Both the position numbers and the translations under genes were made by a program. The notes under the pieces are model-generated. The model saw only the letters and a program-made list of their open reading frames with translations, made no database searches and had not been told where the DNA came from. DNA of 64,000 nucleotides from contig NZ_JATACI010000002.1 in the NCBI RefSeq assembly GCF_037892195.1, positions 1,364,001 through 1,428,000 of the forward strand. The letters run 5' to 3'. The stretch comes from Yoonia sp. GPGPB17 (GTDB lineage: Bacteria; Pseudomonadota; Alphaproteobacteria; Rhodobacterales; Rhodobacteraceae). How positions within the stretch are numbered: the stretch's first letter is position 1; each line of letters starts with the position of its first letter. Shown here in pieces: positions 39,797 to 49,671 of the stretch.

Positions 39797-41167
39797 CAGA
39801 GCAACCACATGGCCGCAAGGCCGAGGAAGGCAAAGAAACCGACAACATCGGTGACTGTGGTAACAAAAGCCCCTGACGCAAGGGCCGGGTCGATACCCAT
39901 TTTTTCTAGCAAGACAGGGATCACCGTGCCAGCCAGCCCCGCCACCACCATGTTGATCACCATCGCAACGGCAATCACAACGCCCAGCATCGGTGAGCCA
40001 AACCAGACAACGCCAACCACACCCATCACAATCGCAAAGATCAACCCGTTGATCAGGCCGACAAGCACCTCACGTTTGATGACACGCCAGACATTTGCCG
40101 TGGTCAGATCGCGCGTGGCCAAAGCACGCACAGCCACGGTCAGCGATTGCGTCTTAAGCGTTGCCCCCCATTGACGCGACGATGGGCATCAAAACCGCAA
40201 GGGCCACCAGCCCGGCAATGGTTTCCTCAAAGAGCGCAATCACAAGTGAGGCAAAAATGGCCGTCACAAGGTTTACAGCCAGCCAAGGAAAGCGCCGCCT
40301 GGTGGTGGCAATCACACGGTCCGACAAGCTACCCTCGCTGATACCGGCCAGACGCAGGATGTCTTCCTCGGCCTCTTCTTCCAGAAAAGCCATCGCGTCG
40401 TCGATTGTGATGACACCGACGATCCGGTCGTCATCGTCCACCACAGGTGCCGTGATCATGTGATAGTGGTTGATGGCTTGCGCCACTTCTTCCACGTCTT
40501 GAGTGACATGGAAGGTGCGGAACGTGTCTTCGGTGATATCGCGCAGCAGCATGTCCCGCGGATGGCTGAGAATACGCCCGAGGGTGACATAGCCCGTCGC
40601 CTTGAGACGCGGATCAACCAAAATAATGTGATAGAACTGGTCGGGTAGGACAACGTCAGAGCGCAGGTAATCAATCGCCTCCCCAACGGTCCAATGCTCT
40701 GGTGCGCGTACCAGCTCGGATTGCATATGGCGGCCCGCAGATTCTTCGGGGTATGTGAGCGCTTGTTCGACAACGACACGGTCGCTGGCATCCAGCGCAT
40801 CCAGAACCGCCTCTTGCTGGACATCATCAAGGTATTCGACAAGGTCAACAACATCGTCGCTTTCCAGCTCGCGCACCGCTTCGGCCAGCTCGGACGGGGC
40901 AAGCTGTTCAATGACTTCTTCGCGCAGTTCTTCATCGAGCTCGGAAAGTACATCGCCTTCCAGCCCACCCGGCCATGTGACCAAAAGCGCGCGGCGGTCG
41001 CGGGCGTCCACCTGCTCGAGCAGGTGGGCAACGTCAGCGGCATGCATCGGATCAAGTACGTCGCTTAAGAAAGCGCCGTCGCCACGCCCGACGGCATCAA
41101 GCACATCACTGACCAGACGGTCGGGAATGCCGAATGCTTCGTCGTCGGTGGTTTCGGGTTCAGCCAT
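39796..41167 (-). CDS. mgtE: Magnesium transporter MgtE, one frameshift
   Basis: From ATG 41167, behind AAGGATG, the protein has the MgtE N-domain (HLLEQVDARDRRALL; ELESDDVVDLVEYLDDVQQE), two CBS domains (VGEAIDYLRS; APVVDDDDRIVGVITIDDAM) and five membrane helices. The break falls at the first-to-second helix motif MGGNA-G-TQSL: CTTAAG (map 40153-40158) stands where GCC GGC (Ala-Gly) belongs. Corrected length is about 457 residues. The CBS and N domains close the pore when cytosolic magnesium is high. Its stop TGA shares a base with the cyclo-ligase ATG. Confidence 0.93.
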
Positions 41168-41268
41168 AGGACATCCTTCACGCTGTCGGCAGCATAATCG
41201 TTCAGTGCTGCGGCACAACGCGGATTTCTGCGATTTACCCCATTGTTGCAGACACATATGCTGATCTC

Positions 41269-42561
41269 ATGACAAAGCACTTACTTCTTGGGCAGACCCT
41301 TGGGTTCTCTGGCAATCCTCTGCTGGGTGACTGGTCGGAAGCGGTTGATTTTGACAGTGCGGGCGGCGTGCTGATTGAGGCGGGACGCATCATCGCGACA
41401 GGTAGCGGTGAAGCGTTGCGCGCTGTGCATCCAGACGCACAGGTCACAGATTATGGTGACGGGCTGATCAGTGCCGGTTTCGTTGATGCCCATATGCACT
41501 ACCCCCAGACGGGCATGATCGCGAGTTGGGGCAAGCAGCTGATAGATTGGCTCAATACCTACACCTTCCCCGAAGAAGCACGCTTTGGCGATCAGGCACA
41601 TGCCGATGATGTGGCCGCCCGCACGTTGGATTTGGCAGTGGCGCATGGCACCACAACGCTGACCAGTTTTTGCACGATCCATCCCGAAAGCGTGGATGCC
41701 TTCTTTTCGGCGGCATCCGCCCGCAATATGGCCGTGATCGCTGGTAAGACCTGTATGGATCGCAACGCGCCGGAAACGCTGCGTGATACCGCGCAATCCG
41801 CATACGATCGCAGCAAAGCGCTATTGGAGAAATGGCACGGCGTTGGGCGCGCCAGCTATGCGATCACACCACGCTTTTCACCGACCTCGACACCGGATCA
41901 ACTATCCGCCTTGGGCGCGCTTTGGGCCGAGCACCCGGAGTGTCTGATGCAGACGCATCTGAGCGAGCAAATGCCGGAGATCGCATGGGTCAAAGAGTTG
42001 TTTCCACAGGCGCGCGATTATCTCGATACCTACGAGAAGTTCGGATTATTGGGCGAACGTGGCCTCTATGGACATGCCATCCATCTGGAGGAGCGTGAGA
42101 TCGCACGTTTAGCAGAGGTCGGCGCGGCAGTTGTGCATTGCCCCACCTCAAATACCTTTATTGGATCGGGGTTGTTTGACCTGATGGGATTGGCGCGGTC
42201 TCAACTGTCCATCGGGCTCGCAACAGACACAGGCGGAGGGTCATCCTTTTCGATGTTGCGCACAATGGCTGCCGCCTATGAAATCGGACAGTTGCGGGGT
42301 GTGGCCTTGCATCCGGCGCAGCTGATGTGGCTGGCAACCGAAGGCGCGGCACAAGCTTTGAAGATGTCAGGTGAAATCGGGCGTCTGGGTCAGGGTGCGG
42401 CGGCTGATATCACGGTATTGGACTTGCACTCCACTCCGGCGATCGCGCAACGCGCGGGCCGCGCAAAGGATATCTGGGACGCGGTATTCCCCACCATCAT
42501 GATGGGGGACGACCGCGCGATCAGGGAAGTTTGGATAGCGGGAAAGCCGCAGCGCGGCTAG
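41269..42561 (+). CDS. guaD: Guanine deaminase
   Basis: The enzyme has 430 residues of the amidohydrolase fold. The zinc ligands are His75 and His77 in GFVDAHMHYPQTG; QTHLSEQMPEI and GHAIHLEEREIARL hold the later His residues, HCPTSNTFIGSGLFDL and GLATDTGGGSSFSML the Asp. It turns guanine into xanthine and ammonia, feeding purine breakdown. It faces a second purine-type deaminase 1.9 kb away. The stop shares CTAG with the convergent CAP-domain gene. Confidence 0.95.
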   Translation: MTKHLLLGQTLGFSGNPLLGDWSEAVDFDSAGGVLIEAGRIIATGSGEALRAVHPDAQVTDYGDGLISAGFVDAHMHYPQTGMIASWGKQLIDWLNTYTFPEEARFGDQAHADDVAARTLDLAVAHGTTTLTSFCTIHPESVDAFFSAASARNMAVIAGKTCMDRNAPETLRDTAQSAYDRSKALLEKWHGVGRASYAITPRFSPTSTPDQLSALGALWAEHPECLMQTHLSEQMPEIAWVKELFPQARDYLDTYEKFGLLGERGLYGHAIHLEEREIARLAEVGAAVVHCPTSNTFIGSGLFDLMGLARSQLSIGLATDTGGGSSFSMLRTMAAAYEIGQLRGVALHPAQLMWLATEGAAQALKMSGEIGRLGQGAAADITVLDLHSTPAIAQRAGRAKDIWDAVFPTIMMGDDRAIREVWIAGKPQRG

Positions 42562-43037
42562 CACTGCACCGAAAGTTTCAGCACCCAGATGTTGCCCGAC
42601 CGGCCAAGCCCATACTGGGTATAGCTACGTCCCAGCATATTGCGCCGATGGCCAGTTGAATTCTTCCAGGCTTCAAATGCTGCGGCTTCGCTGCGTTGAC
42701 CCGTTGCTATATTCTCAGCACCGGCACGCATCGCGCAGCCACCCGCCTGCGCGCGCGCCTTGAAGTTGTCGCCATTCGGGCCGCCCACAGAATCATGCGA
42801 AAAATATCCACGTTGGGTCATGTCTTCGGCATGCGCTTGTGCCGCGCGGGTCAGTGTTGCATTGGGTTGAAGTGGCCCAAGACCCTGACTGGCACGGAAT
42901 GCATTAATATCGCCCGTAAAGCCTGTCACCACACCTGTCGGAGCGGAAGATACCTGCGCGGGGGTGGTCGTGGATGAGGGCGAGACAGTGCATGCGGCCA
43001 GAATTGTCAGCAGGCAGACGGTGAGTAGTCGCTTCAT
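42558..43037 (-). CDS. CAP/SCP-domain lipoprotein
   Basis: The protein has 159 residues. The signal peptide ends in ILAAC, a lipobox, so it is probably a lipoprotein. The CAP domain of about 120 residues shows INAFRASQGLGPLQPNATL, AQAHAEDMTQRGYFSHDS, AGAENIATGQ and WKNSTGHRRNMLGRSYTQYG, with the two conserved His of the family. CAP proteins in bacteria have no agreed function. AAGGG lies before the ATG. Confidence 0.9.
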   Translation of the reverse strand: MKRLLTVCLLTILAACTVSPSSTTTPAQVSSAPTGVVTGFTGDINAFRASQGLGPLQPNATLTRAAQAHAEDMTQRGYFSHDSVGGPNGDNFKARAQAGGCAMRAGAENIATGQRSEAAAFEAWKNSTGHRRNMLGRSYTQYGLGRSGNIWVLKLSVQC

Positions 43038-43113
43038 GGTTGCCCTTGTTTTGGAGTGGGAGTGGAAACCGGAACGATAGTGTTCACGCTGGAATGCGGC
43101 GAAACTGTGTCAA

Positions 43114-44457
43114 TTACGGGACATCAGCAAGGAACCGCCCGAGTGCATTTTGCCTTGCGATGACATTGGGCAGGTTGATCGATGTGAGATGCCCTTCGGA
43201 CACAATCTGGCGGCCCTCGACGAACAAGGCATCAACCTTCACCGGCCCCGCCAAAAGAAGTGCTGCCGGATCCCAGGATCCGGCATTTTCAATTGCTGTC
43301 GCGTCCCAAATCGCAAGATCGGCGCGTTTGCCAATCGCAAGCTGCCCGCAATCGTCGCGTCCCAGCACCGCCGCCCCGCCCCGTGTGGCGATCTCCAACG
43401 CTTCGCGTGCCGACATCGCGTCAGCCCCGTTTTTCACCCGCTGCAAGAGCATCGCTTGACGCGCCTCGCCCACCAGGTTGCCGATGTCGTTACTGGCGGA
43501 CCCGTCAACGCCTAAACCAACTGGCACGCCCGCATCGCGCATCTGCCTGACCGGTGCAATCCCCGAGCCAAGCCTGCAATTGGAGCAGGGGCAATGGGCA
43601 ACACCCGTCCGGCTGCGCGCAAAGAGGTCTATCTCTTGGCCGTCCAACTTGACGCAATGCGCATGCCAGACATCGTCGCCGGTCCAGCCCAGGTCTTCGG
43701 CATATTGCCCCGGACGACAGCCGAATTTCTCCAGCGAATAGGCGATATCTTCGTCATTTTCTGCCAGATGCGTGTGCATCATCACACCCTTGTCACGTGC
43801 CAATAGGGCGGCATCACGCATCAAATCACGGGTCACTGAAAACGGGCTACAGGGGGCAACCCCCACACGAACCATCGCGCCGGGACTAGGGTCATGAAAC
43901 GCATCAATCACCCGAACGCAATCTGCCAGGATAGCCCCCTCGTCTTCGACTAGTGCATCAGGCGGTAGGCCGCCATCGCTTTCGCCAATACTCATCGCGC
44001 CGCGCGTGGCATGAAACCGCAGGCCGATATCCTGTGCGGCCGCGATCGTATCATCAAGCCGGGCTCCGCCGGGATAGAGGTAGAGGTGATCAGAGGTCAG
44101 CGTACAGCCGGACAGCGCCAGTTCTGCCAGACCGACCTGGGCAGAGACATACATCTCTTCCGGGCCGAAACGTGCCCAAATGGGGTACAGCCGCTGCAAC
44201 CAGCCAAAAAGTAGCGCATCTTGCGCTCCGGGCACCGCACGCGTCAGAGTCTGGTAAAGGTGGTGGTGCGTGTTGACCAAACCGGGGGTGACAATCTTGC
44301 CCTTGGCCGAAAAAACCTGAGCGCCGTCTGCCGACAGGTTTTCACCAATCCCGGCAATGACACCATCACGCAGCAAAAGATCCGCATCTGTAAGTTCGCG
44401 ACGCGCGTCATCCATGGTGATGATCACATCAGCCCCTTTGATCAGGGTCTTAGTCAA
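43114..44457 (-). CDS. Amidohydrolase, 8-oxoguanine deaminase / AtzB-like
   Basis: The enzyme has about 447 residues. VNTHHHLYQTLTRAVPGAQD is the metal-binding opening of the 8-oxoguanine deaminase and hydroxyatrazine hydrolase group; MMHTHLAENDEDIAYS, HAHCVKLDGQEIDLF and LGVDGSASNDIGNL follow. Upstream frames reach 44547 but overlap the monophosphatase gene deeply; I prefer TTG 44457, which overlaps the neighbour's stop by 8 bases and is preceded by AGGGAT. In the same strand run as the monophosphatase-like gene. Likely role: removing oxidised guanine or other aminated purines or triazines. Confidence 0.85.
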   Translation of the reverse strand: MTKTLIKGADVIITMDDARRELTDADLLLRDGVIAGIGENLSADGAQVFSAKGKIVTPGLVNTHHHLYQTLTRAVPGAQDALLFGWLQRLYPIWARFGPEEMYVSAQVGLAELALSGCTLTSDHLYLYPGGARLDDTIAAAQDIGLRFHATRGAMSIGESDGGLPPDALVEDEGAILADCVRVIDAFHDPSPGAMVRVGVAPCSPFSVTRDLMRDAALLARDKGVMMHTHLAENDEDIAYSLEKFGCRPGQYAEDLGWTGDDVWHAHCVKLDGQEIDLFARSRTGVAHCPCSNCRLGSGIAPVRQMRDAGVPVGLGVDGSASNDIGNLVGEARQAMLLQRVKNGADAMSAREALEIATRGGAAVLGRDDCGQLAIGKRADLAIWDATAIENAGSWDPAALLLAGPVKVDALFVEGRQIVSEGHLTSINLPNVIARQNALGRFLADVP

Positions 44458-45260
44458 CCGGCATATCCCTGAGAATTGCCAAAGCTTCCGCGTGGATTTC
44501 AGAGTTTGCAGCGGCGATGACCCGCCCGCCGTCATGCACGGGGCCACCGGCCCAATCGGTCACAATGCCACCCGCAGCGTGTATAACCGCAATAGGGGCC
44601 TGAATGTCATAAGCGTTCAGGCCCGCCTCGATCACCAGATCAACCTGGCCTGCTGCCAATAGAGCATAGCCATAGCAATCCATACCATAGCGGGTGAGTT
44701 GCGCCCGGCCTGCAACGGCATGGAACGCGGCACCTTCCGCAGCTGTTCCCACTTCGGGAAAGGTTGTCAGTACAGTGGCTTGTGCCAAGGCGCGTGGCGC
44801 ACGGCATTGCAGGATAGACTGTCCAGTGGGCCCATGCAGCTCTGATACACCGAATCCGCTCGGCGAACCGTTCACCAATGTAAGGCTGGTCGATCAGACC
44901 AAAAAGCGGTCCTGTCGCATCCGCGACCGAGATCAACACTCCCCAGGTTGGTGTCCCACTGATATAGCCGCGCGTCCCGTCAATCGGATCAAGCACCCAA
45001 GTCAGGCCGGTGGTGCCGGTTTTGTGGCCAAATTCTTCGCCCAAGATGGCGTCGTCCGGGCGCATCTCGGCCAGTACCGTACGCATCGCTTTTTCAGCAC
45101 CCTGATCTGCCACAGTGACAGGGTCGAACCCGTCACTTAGCTTGTTTTCGGCGGCCAACGCAGGTGTGCGGAAATGTGTCAGCGTCACAGGCCGGGCGGT
45201 ATCGGCAAGTGCATGTGCCACCCGAACCAGTTCCGTTTGGGTTGTCTGCGATACTGTCAT
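44450..45260 (-). CDS. Inositol-monophosphatase-family enzyme (HisN-like), one frameshift
   Basis: AAGGACG stands about 10 bases before ATG 45260. Motifs: DPVTVADQGAEKAMR, AILGEEFGHKTG, VLDPIDGTRGYISGTPTWG (metal site), YGMDCYGYALLAAGQVDLVI and APIAVIHAAGGIVTDWAGG. The IDGTRGF/Y-type signature with GTPTWG is that of bacterial histidinol-phosphate phosphatases of this fold, so HisN is the best guess. The frame breaks at GCTCGGC (map 44858-44864; GCCGAGC on the coding strand), where GERFAGGFG would need GCCGGC. Corrected length is about 269 residues. Confidence 0.88.
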
Positions 45261-45333
45261 GGAAGTCGTCCTTCAACTGCGCCAGGATTCACCTTGCGGT
45301 AACGCGGCGCAGCATGACAGGTCAAGTCGCAGG

Positions 45334-45705
45334 CTAGGCAGCCTCACTCAGAACGCGGGCCAGGTCGAACAGACGGCGGCGCTGGTTCTCCGGGATAGAA
45401 TAGTACGACCGCAGCAGATCGAGTGCTTCCTTGTCGGTCAGGATATCCCCTGGCATATCGGAATTCTTGGCCTCAATGTCAGGTTGAGCATCCAAGCCTT
45501 CGAAGAAGAAAGAAACGTCTACCCCCAATACCTTAGCGATATCCCAAAGACGGGAGGCGCTGACCCGGTTCATACCGGTTTCATACTTCTGGATCTGCTG
45601 AAACTTGATGCCCACAGCCTCGGCAAGTTGCTGTTGTGTCGTGCCATTCATCCAACGTCTATGGCGGATACGCTTGCCAACATGTACGTCAACGGGATGT
45701 TTCAT
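45334..45705 (-). CDS. XRE-family helix-turn-helix regulator
   Basis: The protein has 123 residues. The DNA-binding part RIRHRRWMNGTTQQQLAEAVG, KFQQIQKYETGMNRVSASRL covers about 10-65, followed by VLGVDVSFFFEGLD and a C-terminal helix pair DLLRSYYSIPENQRRRLFDLA. This short type is widespread in Rhodobacterales, often in several copies. Target unknown. It reads towards the monophosphatase gene with 73 bases between. Confidence 0.9.
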   Translation of the reverse strand: MKHPVDVHVGKRIRHRRWMNGTTQQQLAEAVGIKFQQIQKYETGMNRVSASRLWDIAKVLGVDVSFFFEGLDAQPDIEAKNSDMPGDILTDKEALDLLRSYYSIPENQRRRLFDLARVLSEAA

Positions 45706-45974
45706 CTTTTTACCTCACTCTCAAAGAACGCAGTCAACCTTCTGCCGCGGTTCCTTTTCATACGTTTCAGGCGGTGATGTTTGTCACGTCGCCAGTTTGT
45801 AGGAAGTGCCAAATAGCATTAGCACAAAACACGCAACGGTTGCAGCCCGTTACCTTAACTTAAGGATAGGCTGTTCACGCAATTTGCCAGAAAAAGTGAT
45901 CGAAAAACCCGTCATTTTACAAATCGCTGCTTGTTCCTGATAAGGGTTTTGAGAGACTCAATTCGAAGGATTCG

Positions 45975-46942
45975 ATGCTGATGCACGCATTTCAAGTGAC
46001 CACTTTTGGCGCAGAGCCGAAGCTGACGGACCTGCCCGATCCAGCGCCCGGACCGGGTGAAGTATTGCTCGAGATTGCAGCATGCGGCCTGAACTTTGCG
46101 GATTTACTGATGGCAAAAGGCACCTATCAGGACACACCACAGCCACCCTTTACGTTAGGTATGGAGGTGTGCGGCACCGTTGTCGGCCATGGCCCAGACG
46201 TTCAAGCGCCAGCCATCGGTACCCGTGTGGCTGTTTTTGGTGGTCAGGGTGGGCTCGCCCAGAAAGGTGTGTTCCCTGCCGCCCTTTGCAGAAGCCCGTG
46301 CCAGAGACGATGGCCGATGAGATCGCGGCGGGATTTATGGTCGCCTATGGCACATCACATCTGGCATTGGACCGGCGTGCAAAATTGCAGCCGGGTGAGA
46401 CGCTGCTGGTTTTGGGCGCTGCGGGAGGTGTTGGCCTGACGGCGGTTGAGATCGCCAAGGCCATGGGGGCCACCGTGATTGCAGTGGCACGCGGGGCCGA
46501 GAAGCTGGCCGTCGCCAAGGCGGCAGGCGCAGATCACCTGATTGACAGCGACACCGATGATATCAAAGCAGCGGTCAAGGCATTGGGCGGGGCGGATGTT
46601 GTCTACGATCCGGTTGGTGGTGACGCGTTCAAGGCCGCGTTGGGCGCTTGCAACCGCGAGGCCAGGGTGATCGTGATCGGGTTTGCCAGCGGTGAGGTCC
46701 CCCAAATTCCCGCAAACATCATTCTGGTCAAAAACATCACGGTGATCGGATTCTATTGGGGTGGTTATCTGGCCTTCAATGCGCAAGCCCTGACGGACAG
46801 TCTGGCGACATTGATGGCTTGGCACGCCGACGGCAGGCTGAAACCGCACATCAGCCATAGCTTGCCCCTTGATCAGGCCGCAGACGCGCTGGAACTGATG
46901 CGCACCCGCAAATCAACTGGCAAGGTTGTCGTTACGCCGTAA
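45975..46942 (+). CDS. NADPH:quinone oxidoreductase, zeta-crystallin type (MDR family), one frameshift
   Basis: The product begins MHAFQVTTFGAEPKLTDLPD, has PPFTLGMEVCGTVVGHG, and after the break KPVPETMADEIAAGFMVAYGTSHLAL, the Rossmann loop VLGAAGGVGLTAVEIAKAMG and GGADVVYDPVGGDAFKAAL. No structural zinc lobe. The break lies at about 46281-46290 (GCCCTTTGCAG): one base is missing before the Leu-Gln-Lys that usually follows FPAA. Corrected length is about 322 residues. The stop region overlaps the convergent LysR gene by 11 bases. Confidence 0.87.
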
Positions 46943-47810
46943 GAAGCTGCGGCTTTGGATGCGGTGCCGCATAGCATTGCTGGATAATCTCGGCCATTGA
47001 TTTACTTGCGGCATCTTCGGTCTTGAGCACATAGAGGTTGATGTTTTGCGGCTTCAGACTGGGCAGTAAGCCGCCATGCTCGATCACTTGGGTCTGCGGC
47101 GGCAAGTTCCCCTTCAGCGCAACATGCACAGCAAGATCTGCACTGACGGCGGCCTCAACAGCGTTATCTAACTCAGAATCAACCGCCATCATCCAATTGA
47201 TGTTATCTTCGTTCAATGCTTGCAGGACACCGCTTCGGAAAATGCAGTTCTTGCAGAAGGCCACCGGCAGTGGCTGTTTGCGCCATGCAACGCCATCCAG
47301 CGCACCAATCCACAGCAGCGGCAGTTCAACAAGGACCTGACCACCCGGACCACAGGTCTCCTCGGTCGTCAAAATAAGATCGACTTCGCCTCGGCCAAAC
47401 ATATTCAACAGCTTGCGCGTTGGCGCTGAGATCAGCTTGACCTGCATCCGCGGAAAATCTGCAGCAAAACGCTTTAGAACCGCCGGAATTGTGGGGTAAA
47501 TAATGTCGTGCGGCACACCAAGCCTCAGCTCACCTTCGAATTCCGTTGCGGTCAGCCGGGTCAAAGCCTCATCGTTGATTTTCAACATGGACCGGGCATA
47601 GCCCAACAGTTGTTCACCGGTCAGCGTCAGGGCAATCGTGCGCGAAGAACGGTCCAATAAAGAAACGTTCAGCGAGTCTTCCAATCGTTTGAGCTGCATC
47701 GAGACGGCTGATTGCGTCAGATTCAATGTGCCCGCAGCACGTGTCACCCCGCCCGCATCCGAAACAGCAACAAAAGACCGCAGTGCTGTGAGATCAAGGT
47801 TTCGCAACAT
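46932..47810 (-). CDS. LysR-family transcriptional regulator
   Basis: I choose ATG 47810 (LRNLDLTALRSFVAVSDAGG), 9 codons after an alternative ATG. The winged helix covers residues 4-63 (RAAGTLNLTQSAVSMQLKRLE); the effector part has LRLGVPHDIIYPTIPAVLKRF and ends PQLLTA. The LysR target is usually a neighbour; the convergent oxidoreductase and divergent DUF1127 gene are the candidates. Confidence 0.92.
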   Translation of the reverse strand: MLRNLDLTALRSFVAVSDAGGVTRAAGTLNLTQSAVSMQLKRLEDSLNVSLLDRSSRTIALTLTGEQLLGYARSMLKINDEALTRLTATEFEGELRLGVPHDIIYPTIPAVLKRFAADFPRMQVKLISAPTRKLLNMFGRGEVDLILTTEETCGPGGQVLVELPLLWIGALDGVAWRKQPLPVAFCKNCIFRSGVLQALNEDNINWMMAVDSELDNAVEAAVSADLAVHVALKGNLPPQTQVIEHGGLLPSLKPQNINLYVLKTEDAASKSMAEIIQQCYAAPHPKPQLLTA

Positions 47811-47924
47811 ATCACAAATCCTGATGTTTGATTTCAAAAGTATTCATTTTCATTATGCCGCGCCATCGCCCATATATCAAGCATCGAAATATAAGAGAGA
47901 CAAAGCATCACGAGAGGAAATGAT

Positions 47925-48146
47925 ATGAGCATCTCAACCAGCCAAACAAATATCTGTGCAAAACACAGCATGAAGCCACGCTCCTTCTGGGCGAAACTGG
48001 ACGCAATGCTCACGGTTAGACGCCAACGTCGTCACCTTTTGGACCTCGACGATCATATGCTGAATGATATCGGCATCAGCCGCAGTGAAGCCGTGCAAGA
48101 AAGCCTGAAGTCTTCCTGGGATGCGCCCGGTTATTGGCTCCGTTAG
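47925..48146 (+). CDS. DUF1127 (YjiS-like) small protein
   Basis: The protein has 73 residues. The C-terminal part RRQRRHLLDLDDHMLNDIGI followed by SRSEA is the DUF1127 signature, an Arg-rich helical segment. GAGGAAATG precedes the ATG. Such small proteins in alphaproteobacteria affect phosphate and carbon physiology and RNA turnover in some studied cases. It is divergent from the LysR gene with a 114-base promoter space. Confidence 0.92.
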   Translation: MSISTSQTNICAKHSMKPRSFWAKLDAMLTVRRQRRHLLDLDDHMLNDIGISRSEAVQESLKSSWDAPGYWLR

Positions 48147-48299
48147 TGTCTGTTCTGGGGGTAGTTGCGACATTCCCGCGCGAAATGATCAGAAAACCGC
48201 AAAACGGCCCAATATAGCCTTGAAAAAACACCGGCACCTGCCAATATCTTGGGCAAGGAAGCCGTTTTGCGGCGCTACTGTTTATTTTGGAGGTCAAAC

Positions 48300-49037
48300 A
48301 TGGCTCAAGAACAACTTATTCGGACGGTCGGAGGGGTCCGCGCCGCTGAGATTGATGAGGGTCTTCGCGCCCACATGAACAAGGTCTACGGTACCATGTC
48401 CGTAGGCATGTTGCTGACATTTGCGGTCGCATGGGCGGTAGGTACATCCCCTGCGCTGCTTTCAGTCTTCCGCGACCCGATCACGCTGTCCCCAAATATC
48501 CTTGGGTGGATCGTGATGTTCGCACCGCTGGGCATGATCTTTATGTTTGGCGCGATGATTAACCGGTTCTCTGCGGCAGCCGCTCAGACATTCTTCTATG
48601 TCTTTGCATCCGTTATGGGTCTGTCGATGGCGTGGATTTTTGTGGCCTTCACCGGCTTGTCCATTGCGAATGTCTTCTTGATCACCTCGATCGCTTTCGC
48701 GGGTCTGAGCCTTTATGGGTACACCACGAAAAAAGATATCTCTGGTTGGGGTACATTCCTGATCATGGGTGTGATTGGCCTGATCGTAGCGATGATCGTC
48801 AACATCTTCCTGCAGTCCCCTGCCATCATGTTCGCGATTTCGATCCTGGGTGTGCTGATCTTTGCGGGTCTGACCGCCTATGACACACAGAAGATCAAGA
48901 ACGACTACATCGCGCATGCCGCGCATGGCGATCAGGAATGGCTGGCAAAGTCTGCAATTATGGGTGCGCTGAACCTGTATCTGGACTTCATCAACATGTT
49001 CATGTTCCTCCTGCAGCTTTTCGGCAGCCGAGAGTAA
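48300..49037 (+). CDS. Bax inhibitor-1 / YccA-family membrane protein
   Basis: From ATG 48300, behind GGAGGTC, the protein has 245 residues and seven predicted helices: MSVGMLLTFAVAWAVG, ILGWIVMFAPLGMIFMFG, AAQTFFYVFASVMGLSMAWI and so on, with the conserved AYDTQKIKN in the last loop and the Asp pair of the pH-sensing calcium leak channel family. Bacterial members act in calcium leak or membrane protein quality control. It is a single-gene unit with a strong terminator. Confidence 0.95.
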   Translation: MAQEQLIRTVGGVRAAEIDEGLRAHMNKVYGTMSVGMLLTFAVAWAVGTSPALLSVFRDPITLSPNILGWIVMFAPLGMIFMFGAMINRFSAAAAQTFFYVFASVMGLSMAWIFVAFTGLSIANVFLITSIAFAGLSLYGYTTKKDISGWGTFLIMGVIGLIVAMIVNIFLQSPAIMFAISILGVLIFAGLTAYDTQKIKNDYIAHAAHGDQEWLAKSAIMGALNLYLDFINMFMFLLQLFGSRE

Positions 49038-49065
49038 AGTTCTCGCAACTGGATGTTTTTGACGA

Positions 49066-49101
49066 CCCCGCCTAACGACTTGTTAGGCGGGGTTATTTTT
49101 T
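49066..49101 (+). terminator. Rho-independent terminator of the Bax-inhibitor-1 gene
   Basis: CCCCGCCTAAC pairs perfectly with GTTAGGCGGGG around a 5-base loop, followed by TTATTTTTTT-like T run. It lies 28 bases after the stop codon. Confidence 0.95.
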
Positions 49102-49422
49102 GTCTCGAGAAATTCTTAGGAATTCTATTCGAGCTCACAGCCTCACAAAGCAAACATGTAAAATGTACTTATTGAGCAAAAACACAGGTCTGTCAGCTAC
49201 TTGGCGCAAAGTCTGACTTTACATCAAAGATTGCCTGACATCGGACCGCTCCTAACCATGATTTTGTTTGCTCGCTAGACTTTGAGCCATAACGCGGGCG
49301 GCGCGAACCTCTGTGTCCGCAGCTCAGTATCATTGCGTTAGATCTCGATATTACAATGAGATCGTCAGATGGACTTCCACTTTGCAGGCTTTTGCCATCC
49401 TGAGCAGGCATGCGGATTCTAA
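49102..49422. other. Gap without a supported gene
   Basis: No coding frame with motifs. Base composition is lower in GC than the neighbours. It leads into the HNH remnant. Confidence 0.4.
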
Positions 49423-49671
49423 GCTATAGCGATCGGCAGAAAGCGAGAAGCGCGTATCGTCGGCCAAGTCGGCAATTTGATCTTGGTGGACCCAAAGACG
49501 AATGGAGAACTAGGAACGAAGCCATACAAGGAAAAGAAGAAAATATTGATAGACAAGGGGTACAAACTTCCAAACGAATTTTTGGACGTGGATGCCCTAA
49601 CCCCCGAATTAATTACAAATAACACTTTGAGAATTTCGAAACTTGCGAGAACTCAAGTTTGGCGTGTTTAG
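49423..49671 (+). pseudogene. C-terminal remnant of an HNH/DUF1524-type nuclease (GmrSD-like)
   Basis: After a TAA at 49420 the frame reads GQVGNLILVDPKTNGELGTK, PYKEKKKILIDKGYKLPNEF and ITNNTLRISKLARTQVW. GN-x-x-L, a Lys-rich EKKKIL helix and a closing I--RT--I-K-A---VW are the pattern at the end of DUF262/DUF1524 or HNH nucleases of defence systems. The HNH core is missing. Codons are AT-rich (AAA, ATA, TTA, AAT), unlike all neighbours, so it came by transfer. Fragment only. Confidence 0.45.

Noticed and set aside
45100..45140. tRNA-like arm GGGTCGAACCC
   Set aside because: It lies inside the monophosphatase coding sequence and no cloverleaf or acceptor pairing surrounds it.
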